Positions 25,984 to 36,537 of a DNA stretch of 64,000 bases are shown one piece after another. Positions within the stretch are counted from its first letter, which is position 1. Every line of letters begins with the position of its first letter. The translations under genes were made by a program, and so were the position numbers. Origin of the DNA: JAMLHH01 sp035515235 (GTDB taxonomy: Bacteria; Bacteroidota; Bacteroidia; Chitinophagales; JADIYW01); assembly GCA_035515235.1 (NCBI GenBank), contig DATJBS010000069.1, positions 10,728-74,727 of the forward strand. The letters are read 5' to 3'. A model generated the notes under the pieces. The model did no database searches. It was not told the DNA's origin and worked only from the letters and a program-made list of their open reading frames with translations.

Positions 25984-26023
25984 GTTAAGTGTCTGGCAAT
26001 ACTATTTTGCTTAGACACTTAAC
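25984..26023 (+). other. Stem-loop between rplL and rpoB
   Basis: GTTAAGTGTCT (25984-25994) pairs perfectly with AGACACTTAAC (26013-26023) across an 18-base loop; no U-run follows. In E. coli the same gap holds an attenuator and an RNase III site that lower rpoBC expression relative to the stalk genes; a similar role here is inference. Confidence 0.6.
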
Positions 26024-26051
26024 CATTTAATACTATCAACATTCTTTGTTT

Positions 26052-29000
26052 ATGACCAAAACCGCGGCAAACGGGCGTATCAGTTTCAGTAAAATTCAAC
26101 AGAGCTTTGATTACCCAAATTTATTGGACATACAAATCCAATCATTCCAAGATTTCTTTCAATTAGAAACTACTCCTGATAATCGTGCGAATGAAGGATT
26201 ATATAATGTATTTCAAGATAACTTCCCAATAACAGATACTAGAAATATCTTCTTGTTGGAGTTCTTGGACTATTTTATTGATCCTCCTAGATATTCAGAA
26301 GAAGAGTGTATTGCAAGGGGCTTGACTTATAGTGTGCCTCTCAAAGCAAAAATGAGATTATCTTGTAATGATGAGGAGCATATAGACTTTCAAACTATTG
26401 TACAAGATGTATTCTTAGGTAATATACCATATATGACCGATAAGGGTACGTTCATCATCAATGGTGCAGAACGTGTTGTCGTTTCTCAATTACATCGTTC
26501 TCCGGGAGTGTTTTTCGGATTAAGTTATCATCCTAATGGGACGAAAATTTTCTCTGCAAGAGTTATTCCTTTCAAAGGAGCATGGATGGAGTTTGCAACT
26601 GACATCAATAATGTCATGTATGCATACATCGATAGAAAGAAAAAGTTCCCTGTAACGACTCTACTTAGAGCTATTGGTTATGATTCTGATCGTCAAATAC
26701 TTGAGTTATTTGATTTAGCTGATACAATCGAAGTTACTAAAAAGAGCTTGGAAAAATGTGTAGGTAGAAAACTAGCTGCTCGTGTATTGAAAACATGGAA
26801 TGAAGATTTCGTGGATGAAGATACAGGTGAAGTAGTATCTATCGAAAGAAATGAAATATTAGTAGAAAGAGATACTTATTTAGATGAAGACTATGTAGCT
26901 CTCATCTTAGAAAGTGGTGTCAAATCTATTATTTTACAAAAAGAGAATACTGACGAAGATTATTCAATCATCTTCAATACTCTACAAAAGGATCAATCTA
27001 ACTCTGAGTTAGAAGCATTACAAACGATCTATCGTCAATTAAGAGGTTCAGATCCACCTGACGAAGATACAGCAAGAGGTATTATTGAGAAATTATTCTT
27101 TTCTGATAAAAGATATGATCTTGGGGAAGTAGGTAGATATAAAATCAACCGTAAGCTCGAGTTAACTATACCAGAAGAAGATAGAGTCTTAACAAAAGAA
27201 GATATCGTTGCAATTATAAAATATTTAATCCGCTTAGTGAATCAAAAAGCGGAGATTGATGATATCGATCACTTAAGCAATAGAAGAGTAAGAACAGTAG
27301 GCGAACAGCTTTATGCTCAGTTCGGCGTGGGACTTGCACGTATGGCTCGTACGATCAGAGAACGTATGAATGTGAGAGATAATGAAGTATTTACTCCAAT
27401 TGACTTGATCAATGCGAGAACTTTATCTTCAGTTATCAATTCATTTTTTGGAACTAGCCAATTATCGCAATTCTTAGATCAAACCAACCCTTTATCTGAA
27501 ATCACTCACAAGAGAAGAGTTTCAGCTTTAGGCCCTGGGGGTCTTTCAAGAGAGCGCGCTGGTTTCGAGGTGCGTGACGTTCACTATTCGCACTACGGTC
27601 GTCTTTGTACGATCGAAACACCTGAGGGGCCAAATATTGGTTTGATATCTACACTATGTGTGCATGCCAAAATCAATAAAATGGGCTTTATCGAAACTCC
27701 ATATAGACGAGTTACGGAAGGCGTAATTGATACTAGTAATACAGGAGTAAAGTTCTTGACAGCTGAGGAAGAAGATGATAAATTAATTGCTCAAGCTAAT
27801 ACTACTTTTAACGATAAAGGTGAATTCACAGAAAAAAGAATCAAATGTCGTCAACAAGGAGATTTCCCTATCATCGAATCTGATGAGCAGGCTTCTTTAG
27901 ACACATTAGAATATATGGACGTTGCTCCTAACCAAATTGTAGGGGTTTCTGCATCAATGATTCCATTCTTGGAAAATGATGATGCTAACCGTGCATTGAT
28001 GGGATCAAACATGCAGCGTCAAGCAGTTCCACTGATGAGACCGGAAGCACCTATTGTAGGTACTGGTCTTGAAGGTAAAGTAGCACAAGACTCTATGGTA
28101 CTTGTGAATGCTGAAAGAGCTGGTATAGTAGAATATGTAGATGCGGTAGAAATTCGTGTTCGTTATGAAAGATCAGAAAATGAGAAATTAGTTTCTTTTA
28201 CTGACGATCTTAAAGTATATAACTTAACGAAATTCAAACGTACTAACCAAGGATCTTGTATCAACTTAAGACCTATTGTAAGGAAAGGTGATTACATTCA
28301 AAAAGGACAAATTCTATGTGAAGGTTATGCTACCCAAAACGGTGAATTAGCATTAGGTAGAAACTTGAAAGTGGCATTTATGCCATGGAAAGGGTACAAC
28401 TTTGAGGATGCTATCGTGATTTCTGAAAAAGTAGTTAGAGATGACTGGTTTACTTCTATTCACATTACAGAATACGAATTAGACGTAAGAGATACTAAAT
28501 TAGGAGAAGAGGAATTAACAAATGATATTCCTAACGTGAGTGAAGATGCAACTCGTCAATTAGACGAAAACGGTATTATCCGTGTTGGAGCTCATATCAA
28601 AGAAGGTGATATTATCATTGGTAAAATTACTCCTAAAGGTGAATCTGATCCAACTCCTGAAGAAAAACTCTTGAGAGCAATCTTTGGTGACAAAGCAGGT
28701 GACGTAAAAGATGCTTCTTATAAAGCACCTCCAAGTACTAATGCAATTGTAATCAATACTAGATTATTCCAAAAAGCTCGTAAAGATAAAGTTAGCAAGC
28801 TGAAAGAAAAAGAAGAGCTGGAGAAATTAGAGAAAGAACATTTTAAACTTCTTGACGCAATCAAAAGAGTGCTGATGGATAAATTAATGATCTTAATCGG
28901 TGGAAAAGCTACTCAAGGTGTGAAAAACGTATACGGAGAAGAAGTAATTCCTAAAGGAACTAAATTCTCTGAAAGAGTTTTATCGTCTATCAATTTCAAT

Positions 29001-29879
29001 GATGTAGATGCTAGAGAATGGGTGAAAGACCCTGAAGTGAATGATCTTCTTAAACGTTTGTTGCATAATTACAACATCAAAGCGAATGAGGAAATCGGTC
29101 GTTACAAGCGTGAAAAATTCAATGTAAGTATAGGAGATGAATTACCAACAGGTGTTTTAAAACTTGCTAAAGTATATGTTGCTAAAAAACGTAAGCTTAA
29201 AGTAGGAGATAAAATGGCAGGTCGTCACGGTAATAAGGGTATTGTGTCTAGAATCGTAAGAGAGGAAGACATGCCTTATACTGAAGATGGTGAACCAGTA
29301 GATATCGTATTGAATCCACTTGGAGTACCTTCTCGTATGAATATCGGTCAGATTTATGAAACAGTATTAGGCTGGGCAGGTAAAGAATTGGGAGTGAATT
29401 TCGCTACACCAATTTTTGACGGAGCCACAGTAGAAGAAATTGACAACTATGTCACTAATGCTGGATTACCTAAGTTTGGTCACACTTATTTGTTTGACGG
29501 TGAAACTGGAGACAGATTCCATCAAAAAACAACTGTAGGTGTTATTTATATGCTGAAACTATCGCATATGATTGATGACAAAATGCACGCACGTTCTATA
29601 GGTCCGTACTCACTAATTACTCAACAACCATTAGGAGGTAAAGCTCAGTTTGGTGGTCAGCGTTTAGGAGAGATGGAAGTATGGGCACTTGAGGCATATG
29701 GCGCATCTAACATTTTGCAAGAGTTATTGACAGTGAAATCTGATGATATCTTCGGTAGAGCTAAAGCTTATGAAGCTATTGTAAAAGGAGACAATTTGCC
29801 AGAACCAAGCATCCCTGAATCATTTAACGTTCTTGTACATGAATTAAGAGGTTTAGCTCTTGATCTTGACTTCGAATAA
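26052..29879 (+). CDS. rpoB: DNA-directed RNA polymerase subunit beta
   Basis: About 1,275 residues from the ATG at 26052 (a TTG two codons upstream is less likely). Conserved blocks include GTFIINGAERVVVSQLHRSPG, in short IINGAERVVVSQ, the rifampicin region FFGTSQLSQFLDQTNPLSE (residues about 470-490), GPNIGLI, KGYNFEDAI and the C-terminal GGKAQFGGQRLGEMEVWALE in parts. The rifampicin-pocket sequence is the sensitive form as far as I can read it. First of the rpoBC pair. Confidence 0.98.
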   Translation: MTKTAANGRISFSKIQQSFDYPNLLDIQIQSFQDFFQLETTPDNRANEGLYNVFQDNFPITDTRNIFLLEFLDYFIDPPRYSEEECIARGLTYSVPLKAKMRLSCNDEEHIDFQTIVQDVFLGNIPYMTDKGTFIINGAERVVVSQLHRSPGVFFGLSYHPNGTKIFSARVIPFKGAWMEFATDINNVMYAYIDRKKKFPVTTLLRAIGYDSDRQILELFDLADTIEVTKKSLEKCVGRKLAARVLKTWNEDFVDEDTGEVVSIERNEILVERDTYLDEDYVALILESGVKSIILQKENTDEDYSIIFNTLQKDQSNSELEALQTIYRQLRGSDPPDEDTARGIIEKLFFSDKRYDLGEVGRYKINRKLELTIPEEDRVLTKEDIVAIIKYLIRLVNQKAEIDDIDHLSNRRVRTVGEQLYAQFGVGLARMARTIRERMNVRDNEVFTPIDLINARTLSSVINSFFGTSQLSQFLDQTNPLSEITHKRRVSALGPGGLSRERAGFEVRDVHYSHYGRLCTIETPEGPNIGLISTLCVHAKINKMGFIETPYRRVTEGVIDTSNTGVKFLTAEEEDDKLIAQANTTFNDKGEFTEKRIKCRQQGDFPIIESDEQASLDTLEYMDVAPNQIVGVSASMIPFLENDDANRALMGSNMQRQAVPLMRPEAPIVGTGLEGKVAQDSMVLVNAERAGIVEYVDAVEIRVRYERSENEKLVSFTDDLKVYNLTKFKRTNQGSCINLRPIVRKGDYIQKGQILCEGYATQNGELALGRNLKVAFMPWKGYNFEDAIVISEKVVRDDWFTSIHITEYELDVRDTKLGEEELTNDIPNVSEDATRQLDENGIIRVGAHIKEGDIIIGKITPKGESDPTPEEKLLRAIFGDKAGDVKDASYKAPPSTNAIVINTRLFQKARKDKVSKLKEKEELEKLEKEHFKLLDAIKRVLMDKLMILIGGKATQGVKNVYGEEVIPKGTKFSERVLSSINFNDVDAREWVKDPEVNDLLKRLLHNYNIKANEEIGRYKREKFNVSIGDELPTGVLKLAKVYVAKKRKLKVGDKMAGRHGNKGIVSRIVREEDMPYTEDGEPVDIVLNPLGVPSRMNIGQIYETVLGWAGKELGVNFATPIFDGATVEEIDNYVTNAGLPKFGHTYLFDGETGDRFHQKTTVGVIYMLKLSHMIDDKMHARSIGPYSLITQQPLGGKAQFGGQRLGEMEVWALEAYGASNILQELLTVKSDDIFGRAKAYEAIVKGDNLPEPSIPESFNVLVHELRGLALDLDFE

Positions 29880-29905
29880 ATTCTTAACGGTAAAAAATCT
29901 CGCTT

Positions 29906-32900
29906 ATGCCTTTTAAAAAGGATATAAAAATAAAAAGTGATTTTAAATCAATCACTATAAAACTCGCCTCTCCGAACAGTATTTTGGAGCGTTCTTATGG
30001 TGAAGTGAAGAAACCTGAAACCATCAACTACAGGACATATAAGCCTGAGATGGAGGGTCTATTCTGCGAACGTATCTTTGGTCCAACTAAAGATTACGAA
30101 TGCTATTGCGGTAAATACAAAAGAATCCGTTATAAAGGAATCGTTTGTGACCGTTGCGGTGTAGAAGTGACTGAAAAGAAAGTTCGCCGTGAGAGAATGG
30201 GTCATATCAAGTTAGTAGTTCCTATAGTACATATTTGGTATTTCAAATCATTACCTAACAAAATTGGATACCTTCTAGGATTATCTTCTAAAAACTTAGA
30301 AACGATTGTATACTATGAGCGTTTTGTAGTAATTCAAGCAGGAGTTTTATCTGAAGGTGTACAAGTAGGAAATGAAGTGAAAGCTCATACTTATCTAGAT
30401 CTTCTTACAGAAGAAGAATATTTAGATATTTTGGAAAATCTTCCTGCAGGTAACCAAAATTTAGAAGATACAGATCCTAACAAATTCATCGCTAAAATGG
30501 GTGGTGAAGCTGTAAAAGATTTATTAGCTAGATTAGACTTGCCTACTTTGGCAGCTCACTTAAGACATAAGGCGTCTACAGAAACTTCTCAGCAGAGAAA
30601 ATCTGAAGCTCTAAAACGTTTGAGTGTTGTAGAAGCTTTCAGAGATGCTAACAAGCGTACTGAAAACATGCCAGAATGGACTGTAGTACAATATTTACCA
30701 GTTATTCCACCAGAATTGCGCCCATTAGTGCCGTTGGATGGAGGTAGATTTGCTTCTTCAGACTTGAATGACTTGTATAGAAGAGTGATCATTAGAAACA
30801 ATCGTCTGAAAAGATTGATTGAAATTAAAGCTCCAGAAGTAATCTTGAGAAATGAGAAAAGAATGCTTCAAGAAGCAGTCGACTCTTTATTTGACAACTC
30901 AAGAAAAACTAATGCTGTAAAAGCTGAAGGTGGTCGTCCATTAAAATCTCTTTCTGATGTATTGAAAGGTAAACAAGGTCGTTTCCGTCAGAACTTATTA
31001 GGTAAACGTGTAGACTATTCTGGTCGTTCGGTTATTGTAGTAGGTCCTGAATTGAAATTACACGAATGTGGTCTTCCAAAAGATATGGCTGCTGAGTTGT
31101 TCAAACCATTCATTATCAGAAAATTAATCGAAAGAGGTATTGTAAAAACTGTGAAATCCGCTAAGAAATTAGTAGACAAAAAAGAAGCAGTAATTTGGGA
31201 TATCTTGGAAAATGTGTTGAAAGGTCATCCGGTAATGTTAAACCGTGCTCCTACTCTTCACAGATTATCTATGCAGGCTTTCCAGCCTAAGATGATTGAA
31301 GGAAAAGCCATCCAATTGCACCCATTAGTATGTTCTGCCTTTAACGCGGATTTCGATGGTGACCAAATGGCTGTTCACGTTCCTTTGAGTAATGCATCTA
31401 TATTAGAAGCACAGCTATTGATGTTGGCTTCTCATAATATTTTGAACCCACAGAATGGTACTCCGGTAACTATTCCTTCTCAAGACATGATCTTAGGTCT
31501 TTATTATATGACTAAAGGCAAAAGATCAAATGAAGGTGATAAAATTACTGGTGAAGGTCTTTCATTCTATTCTCCAGAAGAAGCAATTATAGCTTATAAC
31601 GAGAGAAGAGCAGACTTACATGCTTGGGTAAAATGTAAAGTGAATGTTCGTGAAAACGGTGCTATCGTTAATAAATTATTAGAAACTACTGTTGGTAGAA
31701 TATTATTTAACGAGGTAGTTCCTTCGAATGTTGGGTACGTTAACCAATTGTTGACTAAGAAAAGTTTGAAAAACGTAATTGGAGATGTATTAACTCTTAC
31801 AGATAATCCAACTACAGTTCGATTCTTAGATGATATTAAAGATATTGGTTTCCGTTGGGCATTCAAGGGTGGTCTTTCATTCAACATTGACGACTTAATC
31901 ATTCCTGAAATCAAGCCAGAATTACTAGAAAGTGCACAAACAGAAGTAGATGAAGTGACCGTGAATTATAACATGGGTCTTATCACTAACAATGAGCGTT
32001 ACAATCAGGTAATTGATATTTGGACACGTGTAGATACAAGAATTACTGAAACTTTGATGAATGAAATTTCTTCAGACAAACAAGGTTTCAACTCTGTATA
32101 TATGATGTTAGATTCAGGTGCAAGGGGTTCTAAACAACAAATTAAACAGCTTGCAGGTATCAGAGGATTGATGGCTAAGCCACGTAAATCTGGTTCTACA
32201 GGCGGTGAGATTATTGAAAACCCAATCTTATCAAACTTCAAAGACGGTCTATCCGTTTTAGAATACTTTATATCTACTCACGGTGCTCGTAAAGGTTTGG
32301 CCGATACAGCATTGAAAACTGCAGATGCTGGTTATTTGACTCGTCGTTTAGTAGACGTAGCTCAAGACGTAGTGATTGCAGAAGAAGATTGCGGTACTTT
32401 AAGAGGTTTGATGGTTTCTGCATTAAAAGATAATGAAGAAGAAGTGGAGCCATTATTCGATAGAATAGTAGGTCGTACTTCATTAAATGATGTTTTTCAT
32501 CCAATTACCAATGAATTAATCATTGAGTCAGGTGAAATGATCAACGAAGCTGTAGCCCAAGTAATAGAAGATTCTCCTATTGACTCAGTGGAAATTAGAT
32601 CAGTATTGACTTGTGAGAGAAGAAGAGGTGTTTGTGTGAAATGCTATGGTAGAAACTTAGCTACTAACAGAACTGCCGAATTAGGTGATGCTGTTGGTAT
32701 TATTGCTGCACAATCTATTGGTGAGCCGGGTACACAGTTGACACTTCGTACGTTCCACACAGGTGGTACGGCATCAAGTATCGCTGCAGGTTCTCAAATG
32801 ATTGCTAAGTTTGACGGTAAAATCGAGTTTGACAGTGTAAAAACTGCTAAACAAGAAGGAGAAGATGGTGAGCTAAGAAAAGTAGTCATCGGACGTACTG

Positions 32901-34216
32901 GAGAATTTAGAATCATTGATAAGGATAGCGGTAAAGTAGTCATGAATAACAATATTCCTTATGGTGCTATATTGTCTGTAAAAGATAATCAAAACGTCAA
33001 AAAAGGTGATATTATCTGTTCATGGGACCCTTATAATGCGGTCATCATCTCTGAGTACAAAGGAACTTCTAAGTACGATAACGTAATAGAAGGTATCACT
33101 TTCCGTGAAGAGCTTGATGAGCAAACTGGTCACAGAGAAAAAGTTACTATAGAATCAAGAGATAAGAAAAAAGCTCCTTCTATATTGATTGTAGATGCAA
33201 ATGGAAAAGAAGTATATAGTTATTCTATTCCAGTAGGATCTCACATCTCTATGGGTGACGGACAAGAAGTAATTCCAGGTCAAATTATCGCGAAATTACC
33301 ACGTACTTTATCTAAAGTTCGAGATATCACGGGAGGTTTACCTAGAGTTACAGAGTTGTTTGAAGCTCGTAACCCTTCTAATCCAGCTAGAGTTTCAGAA
33401 ATTGATGGTGTAGCTTCTTTTGGTAAAATTAAAAGAGGTAACCGTGAAATCGCTGTAGAAGGTAAAGATGGAACAATCAGAAAATACTTAGTACCATTGA
33501 CCAAACATATCTTGGTTCAAGATGGAGACTTCGTAAAAGCAGGTATGCCATTATCTGATGGGTCTATTACTCCAAATGATATTTTAGATATTAAAGGACC
33601 TTTTGCATTGCAAGAGTACTTAGTGAATGAAATTCAAGAGGTGTATCGTCTTCAAGGGGTGAAAATTAATGATAAGCATATTGAAACAATTGTTCGTCAA
33701 ATGTTGAGAGATGTTTACATTGAAGATCCAGGAGATACTAGATTCTTAGAGAAAACTTCAGTAGATAAGTTTGAATTCATCGAAGAGAATGACTTGATTT
33801 ATGATAAGAAAGTCGTTACTGATGGTGGAGATTCAGAAACTTTGAAACCGGGTAGTATTGTAACACTTCGTCAGATTAGAGAAGAGAATTCAATTCTAAA
33901 AAGAAATGATAAAACTCTAGTTGGATTTAGAGATGCTCTTCCTGCTACATCTAGACCATTGTTACAAGGTATTACAAGATCATCATTGTCTACTGGTAGC
34001 TGGATTTCAGCAGCATCTTTCCAGGAAACTACAAAAGTATTGAACCTCGCAGCTATTTCTGCATCAAGAGACTTCATGCAAGGATTGAAAGAAAACGTGA
34101 TCGTAGGTCACAGAATCCCTGCAGGAACTGGTGTAAGAGACTTTGAGGAAATTACAGTAGGATCTAAAAAAGAGATGAATGCTTTATCAGCTAAAGTACA
34201 TCAAGATATAGATTAG
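29906..34216 (+). CDS. rpoC: DNA-directed RNA polymerase subunit beta'
   Basis: A 1,436-residue subunit. The N-terminal zinc site CYCGKYKRIRYKGIVCDRCG is present, as are the catalytic NADFDGDQMAVH, the bridge-helix/trigger-loop region GEPGTQLTLRTFHTGGTAS in parts and the second zinc site CERRRGVCVKCYGR. The gap to rpoB is 26 bp. A strong terminator follows, ending the operon. Confidence 0.98.
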   Translation: MPFKKDIKIKSDFKSITIKLASPNSILERSYGEVKKPETINYRTYKPEMEGLFCERIFGPTKDYECYCGKYKRIRYKGIVCDRCGVEVTEKKVRRERMGHIKLVVPIVHIWYFKSLPNKIGYLLGLSSKNLETIVYYERFVVIQAGVLSEGVQVGNEVKAHTYLDLLTEEEYLDILENLPAGNQNLEDTDPNKFIAKMGGEAVKDLLARLDLPTLAAHLRHKASTETSQQRKSEALKRLSVVEAFRDANKRTENMPEWTVVQYLPVIPPELRPLVPLDGGRFASSDLNDLYRRVIIRNNRLKRLIEIKAPEVILRNEKRMLQEAVDSLFDNSRKTNAVKAEGGRPLKSLSDVLKGKQGRFRQNLLGKRVDYSGRSVIVVGPELKLHECGLPKDMAAELFKPFIIRKLIERGIVKTVKSAKKLVDKKEAVIWDILENVLKGHPVMLNRAPTLHRLSMQAFQPKMIEGKAIQLHPLVCSAFNADFDGDQMAVHVPLSNASILEAQLLMLASHNILNPQNGTPVTIPSQDMILGLYYMTKGKRSNEGDKITGEGLSFYSPEEAIIAYNERRADLHAWVKCKVNVRENGAIVNKLLETTVGRILFNEVVPSNVGYVNQLLTKKSLKNVIGDVLTLTDNPTTVRFLDDIKDIGFRWAFKGGLSFNIDDLIIPEIKPELLESAQTEVDEVTVNYNMGLITNNERYNQVIDIWTRVDTRITETLMNEISSDKQGFNSVYMMLDSGARGSKQQIKQLAGIRGLMAKPRKSGSTGGEIIENPILSNFKDGLSVLEYFISTHGARKGLADTALKTADAGYLTRRLVDVAQDVVIAEEDCGTLRGLMVSALKDNEEEVEPLFDRIVGRTSLNDVFHPITNELIIESGEMINEAVAQVIEDSPIDSVEIRSVLTCERRRGVCVKCYGRNLATNRTAELGDAVGIIAAQSIGEPGTQLTLRTFHTGGTASSIAAGSQMIAKFDGKIEFDSVKTAKQEGEDGELRKVVIGRTGEFRIIDKDSGKVVMNNNIPYGAILSVKDNQNVKKGDIICSWDPYNAVIISEYKGTSKYDNVIEGITFREELDEQTGHREKVTIESRDKKKAPSILIVDANGKEVYSYSIPVGSHISMGDGQEVIPGQIIAKLPRTLSKVRDITGGLPRVTELFEARNPSNPARVSEIDGVASFGKIKRGNREIAVEGKDGTIRKYLVPLTKHILVQDGDFVKAGMPLSDGSITPNDILDIKGPFALQEYLVNEIQEVYRLQGVKINDKHIETIVRQMLRDVYIEDPGDTRFLEKTSVDKFEFIEENDLIYDKKVVTDGGDSETLKPGSIVTLRQIREENSILKRNDKTLVGFRDALPATSRPLLQGITRSSLSTGSWISAASFQETTKVLNLAAISASRDFMQGLKENVIVGHRIPAGTGVRDFEEITVGSKKEMNALSAKVHQDID

Positions 34217-34239
34217 TTAAATTTAACAGTTTATTTGAA

Positions 34240-34270
34240 GCGACCTTAATTATTAAGGTCGCTTTTTTTT
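34240..34270 (+). terminator. Terminator after rpoC
   Basis: GCGACCTTAA (34240-34249) pairs with TTAAGGTCGC (34253-34262), loop of 3, followed by T8. Confidence 0.92.
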
Positions 34271-34293
34271 ATATTAGTAAGAAATTGAACAGA

Positions 34294-34602
34294 ATGGAAA
34301 AGGCAAACAATAATCAAATCAATATTGAACTTCCTGAAGATATAGCAGAGGGAGAATACAGTAATTTAGCTATTATCACTCACTCTAATCAAGAATTCAT
34401 ATTGGATTTTGTGAGAATGACTCCGGGAACTCCTAAGGCAAAGGTGAAATCTAGAATCATCATAACTCCTCAACATGCTAAAAGATTCATGAGAGCTCTA
34501 GCAGATAATGTAAGGAAATTTGAACAAGCTCATGGAGAGATTCAAGATATGGAAGCTCCTACAATGCCTATTCAATTTGGCGGGCCTACCACAAAAGCAT
34601 AA
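34294..34602 (+). CDS. DUF3467 family protein
   Basis: About 102 residues from the ATG at 34294 (a TTG three codons upstream is also possible). The sequence INIELPEDIAEGEYSNLAII, HSNQEFILDFVRMTPG and IIITPQHAKRFMRAL fits DUF3467, small soluble proteins of unknown function that commonly follow rpoC in Bacteroidota. A role connected with transcription is guilt by association only. It lies after the rpoC terminator, so it may be expressed by read-through or from its own promoter. Confidence 0.8.
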   Translation: MEKANNNQINIELPEDIAEGEYSNLAIITHSNQEFILDFVRMTPGTPKAKVKSRIIITPQHAKRFMRALADNVRKFEQAHGEIQDMEAPTMPIQFGGPTTKA

Positions 34603-34617
34603 GATTAATCATTTTTA

Positions 34618-35091
34618 ATGTCGAGCATAGGAGAAGAGATTCATCAGAAAGAGTTTAAATCTGTTTATGTAAAAACAGAGGTGAACATATTGTTTACTGC
34701 TGGATGGATAGAAAATAATAATAACAAGTTTTTTAAACTGTATGATATTTCTATGCAACAGTTTAATGTATTGCGCATTTTAAGAGGACAATATCCTCAA
34801 CCTGTCATGCTTAGTTTAATTACTGAGAGAATGATAGATAAAATGTCTAATGCCACGCGATTAGTAGAAAAATTACGTATCAAAGGATATGTTTCCAGAG
34901 AATTAAATACAAGCAATCGTCGACAAGTTGATATTTTAATCACTGAAAGCGGATTAGAATTATTAGCTCAAATAGATCTGAACTTCTCAGGTCTAGAAGA
35001 TAAGTATAAGAAACTTTCACTCGAAGAAGCAGAAATACTCAATCAACTTTTAGATAAATTGAGAGGAGAAGAAAACGTACATCCAATTTAA
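34618..35091 (+). CDS. MarR family transcriptional regulator
   Basis: A 157-residue winged-helix protein. The DNA-binding part runs about residues 45-110: FNVLRILRGQYPQPVML, then a recognition helix near MSNATRLVEKLRIKGYV and the wing RELNTSNRRQVDILIT. MarR dimers usually repress genes for efflux or catabolism and respond to small ligands; the target here is unknown. It is 15 bp after the DUF3467 gene. Confidence 0.87.
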   Translation: MSSIGEEIHQKEFKSVYVKTEVNILFTAGWIENNNNKFFKLYDISMQQFNVLRILRGQYPQPVMLSLITERMIDKMSNATRLVEKLRIKGYVSRELNTSNRRQVDILITESGLELLAQIDLNFSGLEDKYKKLSLEEAEILNQLLDKLRGEENVHPI

Positions 35092-35143
35092 AATCATCAA
35101 AAATTTACATTAAACTAAGCATTCATTGCGCAATCTCCTATTT

Positions 35144-35326
35144 ATGAAATTCAAATATTTTATTCCATTATTGACTTGGCTAATTCCTACAATAATCATT
35201 TCAATAATCATGTTTCAATCAGAACCATTAACTAAGATACAGTACTATGGTTTTACTGCTTTAATAATATCTTCTTGCTTGACTTATCTTACAGGGTTGA
35301 AATTAGCTTTGAAAGATAAAGAGTAA
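35144..35326 (+). CDS. Small two-helix membrane protein of unknown function
   Basis: A 60-residue protein if started at the ATG at 35144; a TTG at 35126 would add six residues. It has two hydrophobic helices (about residues 5-23 and 32-52) joined by a short polar loop, and a charged C-terminus ALKDKE. I do not recognise a family. It sits between the MarR gene and the convergent cysteine desulfurase gene, with only 7 bp to the latter. Confidence 0.55.
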   Translation: MKFKYFIPLLTWLIPTIIISIIMFQSEPLTKIQYYGFTALIISSCLTYLTGLKLALKDKE

Positions 35327-35333
35327 GAGCTTT

Positions 35334-36479
35334 TTAATTCTCAATATTCTTCAGTAAACTCATAAATTCTTGAGCATCTTCTAATGTATTCATGATTCCT
35401 AGACTGATACGAATAGTATGATGTGCTTGTTCTTTAGTTAATCCCATTGCAAGTAATACATGAGAAGGTTGTGGATCAGCACTGCTACAAGCTGAACCGG
35501 TAGAAATTCCTATGCGGTGCTTAATGCATTTAATTACAGTTTCAGCTTTAATGTGATAAAGTTGTACATTGATAGTATTGGGTAATCTGTTGACATCTTG
35601 TGCTATAATTTTACCGATATTGTTTTTGACAATTTCCTCTTCTAAATATTTCCTAATAGGAAGTATTTTTTCCTCATAATCTTTAATGAATTCGGGAACA
35701 AGCTCGCTCGCTTTGCCCAAGCCTACAATTCCTGGAACATTCAAAGTTCCTGATCTATTGCCGCGTTCATGACCACCACCATGTAATAATGCGTCTATGG
35801 TGACTCTAGGACTTCTACGTCTGAGATATAAAGCTCCAACACCTTTTGGTCCATAAAACTTATGTGCGCTCAATGCCATGACATCTATCCCTAATTCTTG
35901 AACATCTACTTTGATTTTGCCGACAGCTTGAGTTGCATCGCAAATTAAAATTGAATTTTTATCGTGGACAATTTTCGCAATCTCTTGAATGGGTTGAAGA
36001 ACACCCGTCTCATTATTAGCCAACATTGTAATGACAGCCACCGTATCTGTACGTATTGCAAGAGTTAATTCTTCTAAATCAATTAATCCATTTTTATCAA
36101 CATTCAGATAAGTGATTTCAGCACCTTGAGTTGCTATCCATTTTAAAGTATCTAAAACTGCTTTGTGTTCTGTAGGCAGAGTCACAAAATGCTTTCCTTT
36201 AACGTGATAGCGCCAAAAGATTCCTTTAATAGTTGTGTTAAGCGCTTCTGTAGCACCGGAAGTAAAAGAAATTTCTTGCTCAATACAATTGATAATCTGA
36301 GCTACATTTTCTTTGGCTTGATCTACCGCATGTTTTGCTTGTAATCCCAAACCATAAGTGATACTTGCTGCGTTACCAAAGCTTTCGCTGAAGTAAGGAA
36401 GCATAGTTTCTAATACTTTTGGATGTACAGGAGTCGTAGCATTATTGTCAAAATATATAAATCGAGAATTTTCGGACAT
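35334..36479 (-). CDS. Cysteine desulfurase (NifS/IscS family)
   Basis: A 381-residue PLP enzyme from the ATG at 36479; the reading frame stays open 12 codons further but those residues do not resemble the family. Motifs: FDNNATTPVH at the N-terminus, SGATEALN, the PLP lysine in SAHKFYGPKGVGAL and the active-site cysteine in STGSACSSADPQPSHVL. It takes sulfur from cysteine for Fe-S clusters and tRNA thiolation. No iscU or suf genes are adjacent. Confidence 0.9.
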   Translation of the reverse strand: MSENSRFIYFDNNATTPVHPKVLETMLPYFSESFGNAASITYGLGLQAKHAVDQAKENVAQIINCIEQEISFTSGATEALNTTIKGIFWRYHVKGKHFVTLPTEHKAVLDTLKWIATQGAEITYLNVDKNGLIDLEELTLAIRTDTVAVITMLANNETGVLQPIQEIAKIVHDKNSILICDATQAVGKIKVDVQELGIDVMALSAHKFYGPKGVGALYLRRRSPRVTIDALLHGGGHERGNRSGTLNVPGIVGLGKASELVPEFIKDYEEKILPIRKYLEEEIVKNNIGKIIAQDVNRLPNTINVQLYHIKAETVIKCIKHRIGISTGSACSSADPQPSHVLLAMGLTKEQAHHTIRISLGIMNTLEDAQEFMSLLKNIEN

Positions 36480-36537
36480 GATAAGAAATACTGTTCTAGT
36501 TAAAAATACACACAAACGATGTATTTTGTGCAGTAAG

